Shown here piece after piece: positions 56,451 to 64,000 of a stretch of 64,000 nt of DNA. Location: assembly GCA_001179505.1 (NCBI GenBank), contig CDMY01000462.1, positions 1 through 64,000 on the forward strand, given 5' to 3'. The translations under genes were made by a program, and so were the position numbers. The notes below the pieces were generated by a model. That model searched no databases and had not been told where the DNA came from. It worked only from the letters and a program-made list of their open reading frames with translations. The stretch comes from Vitrella brassicaformis (Eukaryota > Sar > Vitrellaceae). Every line of letters begins with the position of its first letter. The first letter of the stretch is position 1.

Positions 56451-56635
56451 CAGTGATCTTTATGGCCTGCACTCATTCTGCTGCGTAAAAAGGCACTCCA
56501 CCTCCCGTTGCGAGCTCGAGCTCGCACAGGTCGGGTGAATCAACCGACTTCAAAGCTCCCCTGAGGCGCAGGTGGTGCCACTGATACTGCTCTGATCCAG
56601 ATCTTTGGTCTCGAGGCTCATTGGTTCATCGTAGT
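56451..56635. promoter_or_regulatory. Divergent promoter region with 18-bp palindrome
   Basis: The 185 bp between the NAXE and DUF1445 start codons contain a perfect 18-bp palindrome at 56509-56526, TGCGAGCTCGAGCTCGCA. A symmetrical site midway between two starts could bind a dimeric factor controlling both genes; this is inference. Confidence 0.5.
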
Positions 56636-57992
56636 ATGATGAGCGGGCTTCACACAGCGTATCCTTTCCCCTTCAAGAAGCGCGACGACGTGGACCGCTC
56701 GGCAGCACAGGCCATGCGCAATGAGTGCAGGAATGGTGGCTTCAGCGGCAGCACATCTGGACGAGCGCCCGGCTTCGTCCAAGCCAACTTGGTCATCTTG
56801 CCGAAGGAGTTTGCTCTGGAGTTCGCCACTTTCTGCCTTCGCAACTCCCGCGCATGCCCTCTGCTGTGAGCACAAGACACACAAAAAGGCCAGACGAACA
56901 CGAACGTCGTGCAATGGATAATTGATTTTGTCTGTGTTACACGTGCAGTGATGTGACGGAAGTTGGTTCGCCTGAACCATCCATGGTTGCGCCAGGGGCG
57001 GACTTGCGGACTGATCTGCCCAAGTACCGCATCTGGTAAGCCGACATGCAGGCCAGCAGCAGGGACCAGTCTTGCGGAGGCTCATCAGATGTGTGCTGGC
57101 GCTGCGTGTGTGTGTTCAGGATAAATGGGAAACTGGAAGCGGAGGTCACAGACATTACAGACGTCTGGCGGGTCGGCCGTCGGCTCACTCATAAAAGCAC
57201 ACGCAGCACTGCGCATGACAGCCTATCCGTGTGTCTGCCCGTATTTTGTGAATGACAGAATGACTTCGTGGGGTTTGTACTGGGGTGCTCCTTCAGCTTT
57301 GAAGCGGCCCTGGCGCGAGAGGGACTGGAGCCCAGGAACGTGACCATGAAGGTAACATGCAGACAGGCCAGGGTAGTGAGTAGGTGCTTGTCCACCGTGT
57401 GGTCTGTTGTTGTCTCTTGTGCAGTCAAATGTGTCCATGTATCGCACCACACACCCAAACATCAAATCGGGCCCTTTCGAAGGTAACCATCACTATTGCT
57501 GCAATGGCAGCGATTGATCTATCAGTGTTGCGTGGTTTTCCGGTCCTGCAGGCAATCTGGTGGTGTCGATGCGCCCGTACCCGCCCTCCTCCCTGCCTGA
57601 TGTCATCCGCATCACTTCATCCTTCCCTGGAGCACACGGCGGCCCCATCTATAAAGGGAAGACGGACGCGACTCCCCATTGCTCTTTTTTGGGAATAGGT
57701 AATCTGGGTCTGCCTGACTTCGGTGACCCTGTGCCGATTGGTGAAGGTGAAATCCCTGTGTTCTGGGCGTGTGGCGTGACGCCACAGGTCAGGTGGATGG
57801 AGGGGCGATGGCACGTGAAGGGCGAGTGGATGAGTTTGTTTGTTTGGTTGTGCTTGTGTGCGTGTACGCGTGTAGGTGGCCATTGAGACAGCGGCGCCTG
57901 CCCCGCCCATCGCCATCACCCATGCGCCGGGGCATATGTTTGTGACGGACCTTGTCGATGATGAGATGAGAGTAGGACAGCCTCCTGGCTGA
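56636..57992 (+). CDS. DUF1445 / UPF0317 family (D-glutamate cyclase-like) protein
   Basis: Seven exons join in phase (290 aa): 56636-56865, 56949-57035, 57120-57171, 57259-57351, 57425-57482, 57552-57787 and 57876-57992. Family motifs run from end to end: QANLVILPKEFALEFATFC, RACPLLDVTEVGSPEP, LRTDLPKYRIW, DFVGFVLGCSFSFEAAL, VSMYRTT, GPFEGNLVVSMRP, ITSSFPGAHGGPIYKG, PDFGDPVPI, IPVFWACGVTPQ and ITHAPGHMFVTD. Members are ~260 aa and include putative hydro-lyases and the animal D-glutamate cyclase DGLUCY. This copy has about 12 extra residues after the GGPIYKG motif (TDATPHCSFLG) where the bacterial form continues directly. There is no obvious targeting peptide. Two consecutive ATG codons open the frame; the first is taken. 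Confidence 0.92.
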
Positions 57993-58842
57993 AGTCATGT
58001 AGTCCGTGGCTTTTGGCTGGTCCAAAGCAGGTCGATGTATGTGACATTGGTCTTTTTTCTACACACCATGGCACCACGCGACTGTCCGCACTCATTCGTC
58101 AAGTGCACACACAAGACACTGCGTTAAATGTGTGCAAAGGACACGGAAGTACATGGGAATGCAGATCGATAAACCATAGGACGTCCAAAGCTCATCAATT
58201 GAGCTCACCTATCGAGGACGTATCATCGGGAAAGTACCACCCCATCGGTAGAGACTGCACTTGTGTGCGGAACAAGTCTCTACCACAGAACAAGTCTACT
58301 ACCACCCAGGCACACACACTCAGACAGAATCCATACCACAAGTCTGTCCCCATATAAACACTCCCCATACACATCTACCAGACGTGCATTCGTCATGCAT
58401 ACAAGACGGCCACGATAAACGCAAGTGTCTCCAGAAGCAGGAGCGACTTGCCGCCGACCCACCGGCTCATGGAAAGTCCGCCACTCATGGTCATCTTCCG
58501 TAAGACTCTGTAAGGATTGGCTTTCCTTACAGATGCGTTCTGGAGTCACTCACTGTCCCGGCCATGCTGTGAATGAATAAGCGTTTCGTGGCTTATCTGT
58601 CAGGCAGCATCGCGAAGACCTTTGAGCCCCATTCGGGACTCGCGAAGCTTGCTGAGCGTGGCACGCTCTTACGAAACAATTCCTCCGTCCGTAATTGGGG
58701 CCCAAGCTAGCACTTCCTTCGGTTCTCGAGGGGGGCTTGCATTCGCGAAAGGCGGCGAAAGCATAGCGAGTCCCGCCAGCCCGACGGAGGAGGGAAATTT
58801 CATAACTAGCGTAGATCAATCCCCTCCCAAACTTGCCCCCGC
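57993..58842. other. Spacer between tandem plus-strand genes, one hairpin
   Basis: A perfect 10-bp inverted repeat with an 18-nt loop lies at 58247-58256 and 58275-58284 (GGTAGAGACT and its complement); the same word recurs as an echo in CAAGTCTACTACC just after it. Otherwise no feature is recognised. The end contains the upstream region of the small LRR gene. Confidence 0.5.
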
Positions 58843-59875
58843 ATGGATCGCCCGATCGCCTCTCTTGGGGCCCCTTTCTCTCAGTTCCCTCCCCTTTTCC
58901 TCCTCCTCTTCTCTTCCCTCCTCCCCCTTGTCATGGCATCGTCTACGGTTGAGATGTTCTGCGGGAGGATGGGTGAAAGAACTCACAACCTCCTCATGGA
59001 CAAGTGGGGCCTCAGTGACAAGGAAATCGAGGTGGATGGCACTCACAAATGTGTGCAAGAAGGTGTGTCGCTCTGTGTGTCATCCTTCATCATCTTCAGG
59101 ACCTTTGTTACATGCTTCCTGAGGCACCGGAACTCGGCAGCATGAGGTACTTGCGAACAGACCGATGGCTGTAATTGCGCGACAGTGTATGGTTTGTCGC
59201 AGCTTGTGCAGCAACGGGTTTGGTTCGAGGGCCGTGATTGCCCTCTCGGAGGTCCTCCCTGTCAAGGCGCCTCACCTGCACACACTGATCCTCTCATACA
59301 ACGACATACACAAGTAGCCAGGCCATGTGTCGTTTCATCGATTTTATGTGTTGTCCGCATCTTTCGCAGGAATGGGTGCGTTGCTCTGCGTGACATGCTG
59401 ATGGGCAGGTTTGAGCTGAGAAGTCTCTCTCTCGATCACAACCAGATCGGCGATGAAGGTCAGCGTACAGCGACGCAGAAGAGAGAACAACACCGGGTCC
59501 CTCGTGTCACATTCTGGCACATGCATGTTTCATGCAGGCCTGGCCTATCTGTCGGAAGCCTTCACCCACACACCCCACCTGCACTCGCTGGACCTGCGCA
59601 GCAATGGCCTCACAGACAGCTCGTCCCACCTTCTGGCTGCCCGTCTCCCATACTGTGTCTCGCTTACAAAGTGCCGCCTTGACGACAACATGCTGTCGCC
59701 GGCAGGCGTGCAGAGACTTGTAGAGGCCAAAAAGCGGTGCGTGAGCTTAACCACCCTCAGCATCGACAGACAGAGAGAGCGGAGCATTTCTCGCGCCCAC
59801 GAGACGGCGAGACTGGCCAGGGGATATCTCAAGAAGCTGTACATGAATGTGGTGCCTGTACTGCTGGCGTGCTAG
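58843..59875 (+). CDS. Small leucine-rich repeat protein (RI/NLRC-type repeats), 264 aa
   Basis: Five exons join in phase: 58843-59052, 59100-59146, 59203-59313, 59370-59458 and 59538-59875. Ribonuclease-inhibitor-type repeats of ~28 residues are visible: SNGFGSRAVIALSEVLP, LHTLILSYNDI, NGCVALRDML, LRSLSLDHNQIGDEGLAYL, LHSLDLRSNGLTDSSSHLL and CRLDDNMLSPAGVQRLVEA. Exon borders tend to fall within repeats near the L-x-x-N motif. The chosen ATG gives a hydrophobic stretch (FPPLFLLLFSSLLPLV) that could be a signal peptide; an in-frame ATG at 58933 would remove it. The first donor (GTGCAA at 59053) was chosen because it alone keeps frame. The end is basic and lacks a membrane anchor. LRRs of this type bind proteins; the partner is unknown. 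Confidence 0.72.
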
Positions 59876-60033
59876 AGATAGATAGAGACAGAGGCATGGT
59901 GGGAATGAAGAGTGAGTGGACGGGCAAGAAAGAGAAAAGGCAAAAAAAAGACCGAAGAGGGGAAGAGGGAAAGACAGTGCAGATGGAACGAACACGGAAT
60001 GACCATGGGGTCCCGCATTCTCACGCTATCACG

Positions 60034-62310
60034 CTACGCCCCGAAGATGGGCAGTGGCTCCTTCCGTCTCGCATGGCCTGCTCCCTGCCTTGGCACAGCG
60101 ACGACAGCGTGAGGCTCCCGAGGGATCAGCCGATCCCACGACGACTCGTCTTGATGCACAGCACCAGTTGGGCCAGAGGATTCACGCACAAGTGGGGCCA
60201 GCCACGCCAGAGATGCACTCAGCCAGTTGTCCGTAGACTGCCTTCTTGGCTGGATGTCGTGTGCTCTTCGAGCCGGTCTTGGGAGCGTCTCTTTCATCTG
60301 GTCGGTCATGATGTCTCCGTTACGTTGTGCTCTGTGCCGGATGAGAGCCCGCTCTACCCAGTGATGCCACTGGTGGAAAGGGATGGACCGCCGTTGGGCC
60401 TCTTCATACAGAGGTCTGGCGTCGACCGTGCACAGATCTTCCATGAATGGCGAGCTGAGCTTGCAGGCAAGGACCTGTGGCAGGCATGTCCGGGGGAGAG
60501 GGTGTTTGCCGAAGAACGGTGCACATTATTGACAGGTCTCACCGTCAGACGGAAGTATTCCTCTTTGTGGTCCTTGTGTCGCGGAGGCGGCGGGCCAACA
60601 TCTGATTGCACCTCGGTCTCTCTTACGGAGGCACGACCATTCTCCGCTGGCCCTTCCTTGATGCCCTGCAGGTCAAGAGGCGGGACGGGGTGTGCTTCAG
60701 CCTCGGCCACCTCTGCATGTTGGGACAAGACCTGGCTTGATGACCTGAGCGCTTTCTCTTCTCTCACCTAGCTGCATCGACTCGTGAAGCTCATCACGGA
60801 TGGACGAAAACTGCAAGCAGAGGGGTTGAGAAGCGAAGTGTTGTCAGAAAGAGCCGTGCCGCCTTCACTTACGCGTCTCTTTCTGTTGACAATATCTTCT
60901 GGGGACCCCGCCTCCGTCTCCTCATCATCACTCTCCTGGACCGGCTCCTGCTGCTGTGCTTGCATGGCGGCGATGGCTTGCTCGTATTCAGCCTTGTCGC
61001 GCTTGCTCTTCCTCAATGTGAAGTCGAGCACTGTCTGCAGGTCATGCAGCCGCCTTTGTTCGTCCACGAGCTCCTGCTGACATGACGCCAACTCGGTTTC
61101 AAGCTGGGGAGACGGGAGGAGGACAACAGGGATGTGACTATGTTGCTGTAGCGAGTGTCTCTGTGGCTGCACCTTAATGCATTGCTGTCTCCAGTGGTCG
61201 CATTTCTTTCGCCATTTGTCGGCCTCTCTCTCGCGAGTCTCTGCTAGCTCAGCCTTCTCTTGTAGTGCTGCAGGGCACCAACCACATACACACTCGGTAG
61301 ACAAGGACGCCCTGGGTGATAGATATCGTGTCTCACTGGAGATTTGCGCCTCCTGCCGTCGCGTCTTCTGCGTGGCTCTCGCGAGCGCGCCTGCGGAGAT
61401 ATGTGCCTGCTGTTGAGCAAAGAATGTCTCGTCATATGTGCTTCGTACCCTTCAGCGAAGCAACTTCGGCTGCAAGGTTGGCAACCTCGCCTCGGAGGGC
61501 ATCATCACTCTCCTGTAAATGACAGATTGTCGCATCCATGCGGCATGGGCATGGGGGGGGGGGATGCTATTTCCTTGTGTCTCTGTATCGGCTCCATACT
61601 TGCTCTTGTCTTTTCCTGTCACTGCCCGCCTCCGACGAACGACGGGACGCTGACGCGCGAAGAACCTGCAGCTCTGCCGTCAGCTCGCCCACCTGCAGCC
61701 ACCAATCATGGCGGTGAAGGGTCCTTATCTGAACAGCTGGCTGCATACCTGTGTTTCGGCCTCTGCTAGGGAACTTCTAAGTAGACCGATGCGACGCTCG
61801 TGAGAGCCCCTGTCCTGTGGATGTGCAGCAAGCAAGTCATATGGCGTGGTAGGCATGGTGCCGCGTCTCATCTGTCTGCCCCACCTCTACGAGTGTTCTG
61901 AGCTCTTCATTTTGCTTCTCCGCCAGCTCCCTCTCGCGGCGTTGCTCCTCCATCCTCTCGTAAAGGATACCACACTGGATGAAAACCACACACCAAGACG
62001 CATGAGAATTGGGGGTTTGTCCAGCTCCTTCGCACACCAGTTCGGCCGCCAATCGGCAGTCATCCCTTCGGAATCCCAGCCTGTCGTCGCCCCCGTCGTG
62101 TACTTCATGTGCACAGTATTTGTTGCGAAGGTCCCCCACGAGCACTGCCAGCTCACTGAGGGGCATCTCATGGCTCAGGAGGCCGTGGTCCGTTGTCGCA
62201 TCATGATAGCTGCTCGCCTTCCTCGGCCGCTCGTCTGCGTGGTCTTCATATACGGTGAGGTCGGACGTAGACGCAGCCCAGAGGGATGGGTAGCCTTTCG
62301 TCACAGACAT
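60034..62310 (-). CDS. Coiled-coil protein with unrecognised C-terminal domain
   Basis: Exons in phase: 62038-62310, 61885-61974, 61749-61814, 61600-61692, 61449-61512, 61173-61267, 60873-61103, 60768-60810, 60543-60712 and 60034-60474 (521 aa; 542 if the 63-nt in-frame intron 61975-62037 is retained). Residues ~92-360 are almost continuous coiled coil (RMEEQRRERELAEKQNEEL, EKAELAETREREADKWRKKC, EQRRLHDLQTVLDFTLRKSK), then a Ser/Asp/Glu patch (ESDDEETEAGSPED). The last ~145 residues are Trp/His-rich, with CKLSSPFMEDLCTVDARPLY, IPFHQWHHWVERALIRHR and TDNWLSASLAWLAPLV; I do not recognise this part. There is no leader or membrane segment. It converges with the small LRR gene, with 158 bp between stops. 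Confidence 0.7.
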
Positions 62311-63199
62311 CTCAAGGAATGGAGGGAGGGGAGAGAATTGGCGTCCAGAAGTCGAGATTTTCGCGTCATCGGATTTGCGGCCTCCCTAGCAAGCTGAGAC
62401 GAGTCCCGAACGAATGAGACATGATCCTTGAACAGGCTTACACACTGAGAGGCGCACCAAACTTCTTTCACTCGATTGTGTAGGTCGGTTTTGCGTATTC
62501 GCATGCACACACGCAGGCCTCACTCATTGTTGTCAATTACCCCTCCTCCCACACGTCTTCCCACCCACCCACCCAATCACTCACTCTCCCCCCTCCCCTG
62601 TACACCTACGTGTGAGTCGGAGAACAGCAAATACACAAGGCAGGCAGGCAGGCAGGCGGACGAGCATACAGGAGGAGAAAATTGAGCCTGGCTGACGGCG
62701 CCTCCAGTTTGTTTGGCGTAAGCAGCTGGCTCTCTCTTGCTTTTTGCTTCTTGCGTGTGTGTTTGTGTGTGTCTTGGTGTGTCTTGGTGTGTGTCTTTCC
62801 TTTCTTACTAAGACCGAAAAACCACATAAATCCAACTGACTGACATACGGACAAGAATGCAATGCAATCAATGGAGTCATGAACATACAAACGTATATGG
62901 TATGGATGGATGGATGGGCGAGCTGTGTGCATACACACACACACACGGGAACACTGGCACACTGGCACACAGGCAGCAAGGTTGGTTAGGTTAGGTTAGA
63001 TAACGATACGTAATCACCCCTCCCCCCTCCCTGTCCCTCTCCCCTGTACACAGACAAACAGGCAGACGACAGGTGGAGAGACGAAGAGAGAGACAGATAC
63101 ACACAAAACGGTACACAATTCTTTCCCCCCACTCCCTCCCACCCCTTATTCCTTATCCACCACACATCGACTGACTCATCGACTCCCTCGCTCATTCAT
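62311..63199. other. Spacer between tandem minus-strand genes
   Basis: Carries a CAGG run near 62640-62657, TG repeats near 62752-62795, and a short TTAGG-like run at 62980-62999 (GGTTGGTTAGGTTAGGTTAG), too short to be a telomere. No exon chain is recognised; part should be the upstream region of the coiled-coil gene. Confidence 0.4.
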
Positions 63200-64000
63200 T
63201 CAGCCTCCGCCTTTCCTCCCCTTCCACCCCGACCACCTGCCCGTCCACAGAGCGCTGTTCGGCCGCCTCTCCCGCGGCACCACACTCGCCTTCTTGACGG
63301 CAGACGCTATCACGTTGATGGCGATCGACGGCGAACTCAGCAGCTCCAAACGCGGGTCGCTGTCACGACAGTGGACGCCTTCTTCCCTGCTGCTGCTGTG
63401 GTGCGTGTGTGACGTGGTGGCCGTGGTGGTGCCGTCCTCGGTGTGTGGGGGCGAGCAAGGCGGCCGCGGGAGGTGGGTGTGGGTGTGGGCGAGGGAGGGG
63501 GGTTGGCCGACGAAGCTCAGCATGCTGTCAGTGTTGGCGGCGATGGCAACATCGCCTCTGCACGGAGAGGTCTGCTCGTGTAGGAAGGGCAGCACATGGC
63601 GGGGCGTCTTGCCGCCTCCCCCCATCGTGAACGGCCGGCTGCCATGTGGTGTCCGGCTGTTCGGTGTGCGGCCGGCCGTGTTGGTGGCGTCGGACGCGTG
63701 TGATTGTGACGCAGTCGAGGTTCTGGGCGTGGTGCCGAGCGGGGTGTGGCCGTCTTCGACGTAGCCCGCCACGGCGTCGCACGCGTGGCGCACCGGGCTC
63801 TCCATGCACATGGGCCGGTCCTCTGCGTCTCCCTCAGGGTGCGCGAGAGGCGGCAGCTGCAGCTGGTCCATTGTCGCTCCACCGCCACCAAGCCCGCCAC
63901 CACCAGTGCCATTGCTGGTGCTGCCACAGGGGCTGAGTCCTTCGAAGGTCACCGGGCTGAAGTTGAAGTCGGCTTCGCTGTCGTTGCTGTCGCACTGCAT
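63200..64000 (-). CDS. Ser/Thr/Pro/Gly-rich unknown protein, 5' end at window edge
   Basis: A single open frame of 266 residues whose first codon (ATG) coincides with the window end, so more upstream sequence is likely. The protein is low complexity: Gly-rich (TGGGGLGGGG), Ser/Thr/Pro-rich with repeated TP and SP sites (LGTTPRTST, GRTPNSRTP, GKTPRH), then a more ordered end (SIAINVIASAVKKASVVPRE) and a basic terminus. Codon use is as GC-rich as in the neighbouring genes. The many S/T-P sites would suit a phosphorylated, disordered regulator. No family is recognised. Confidence 0.6.
   Translation of the reverse strand: MQCDSNDSEADFNFSPVTFEGLSPCGSTSNGTGGGGLGGGGATMDQLQLPPLAHPEGDAEDRPMCMESPVRHACDAVAGYVEDGHTPLGTTPRTSTASQSHASDATNTAGRTPNSRTPHGSRPFTMGGGGKTPRHVLPFLHEQTSPCRGDVAIAANTDSMLSFVGQPPSLAHTHTHLPRPPCSPPHTEDGTTTATTSHTHHSSSREEGVHCRDSDPRLELLSSPSIAINVIASAVKKASVVPRERRPNSALWTGRWSGWKGRKGGG

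Noticed and set aside
59737-60771. 344-residue plus-strand open frame
   Set aside because: It overlaps the last exons of the minus-strand coiled-coil gene, which have coherent motifs and in-phase junctions; the plus frame begins inside the LRR gene's last exon and has no recognisable domain.
61268-61448. Candidate extra exon (QAHISAGALAR) in the coiled-coil gene
   Set aside because: Including it breaks the phase with the flanking exons; joining 61449-61512 directly to 61173-61267 is in phase and continues the coiled coil.
62980-63003. TTAGG-like run
   Set aside because: Only about three units, inside a gene-containing region; not evidence of a telomere.
1-64000. CRISPR arrays, tRNA or rRNA genes, complete transposons
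   Set aside because: No regularly spaced identical repeats, no tRNA arms or rRNA core words, and no transposase or reverse-transcriptase motifs were seen; the tandem repeats found lack spacer structure.

Overview
The window reads as nuclear DNA of an intron-rich, GC-rich unicellular eukaryote. Nearly every gene is cut into short exons by introns with GT-AG ends. Acceptors are typically preceded by TG-rich tracts, and microsatellites (TG, GATG, TC) fill introns and spacers. Several proteins begin with a hydrophobic signal peptide followed by a transit-like stretch, and one has an A-S-S-F cleavage context as in complex red plastids. Together with a CRT-like transporter and a large LRR/cysteine-rich/polytopic membrane protein, this points to an alveolate alga, most like a chromerid such as Vitrella brassicaformis. 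That assignment is inference; no organellar or rRNA marker is present. I rebuilt exons by hand, requiring splice sites and reading phase to agree across each junction.

Layout. 1-1463 (-): BTB/T1 (KCTD-like) protein, cut by the window edge. 3.8-7.5 kb: a repeat-rich block holding an otubain-tail plus coiled-coil gene (+), a 61-bp-arm inverted repeat over one of its exons, three copies of an exon block, a 150-bp tandem repeat and a broken copy of the KCTD first exon. 9047-12543 (-): GAF-like protein with a basic coiled-coil segment. 12772-14026 (+): unknown protein with a weak PD-(D/E)XK-like signature. 14637-17306 (-): CRT-like transporter. 17876-21654 (-): glycine-cleavage T-protein (GcvT/AMT) with very long extensions. 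22020-29729 (+): 29-exon LRR/cysteine-rich/multi-TM protein. 30436-31513 (+): unknown. 32315-34701 (-): presequence-bearing unknown. 35202-37038 (+): Pho80-type cyclin.

37.0-42.0 kb is gene-poor, low-complexity DNA. It is followed by 42031-44456 (-) trypsin-like protein lacking its His, 45257-46472 (-) plastid-type leader protein, 46726-52096 (+) SET plus two PHD fingers, 52475-55129 (-) TRAIP-like RING E3 with a C-terminal PIP-like box, 55343-56450 (-) NAD(P)HX epimerase, 56636-57992 (+) DUF1445/D-glutamate-cyclase family, 58843-59875 (+) small LRR protein, 60034-62310 (-) coiled-coil protein, and 63200-64000 (-) a Ser/Pro-rich protein cut by the window edge.

Genes often sit as divergent pairs with 185-500 bp between start codons (12.6, 21.8, 35, 46.6 and 56.5 kb) or converge on short spacers, three of which carry strong inverted repeats. 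There is no operon logic. Links are thematic only: chromatin and replication (SET/PHD, TRAIP-like), mitochondrial or metabolite-repair enzymes (GcvT, NAXE, DUF1445), and membrane sensing or transport (LRR-TM, CRT-like). No tRNA, rRNA, CRISPR array or recognisable transposon was found.
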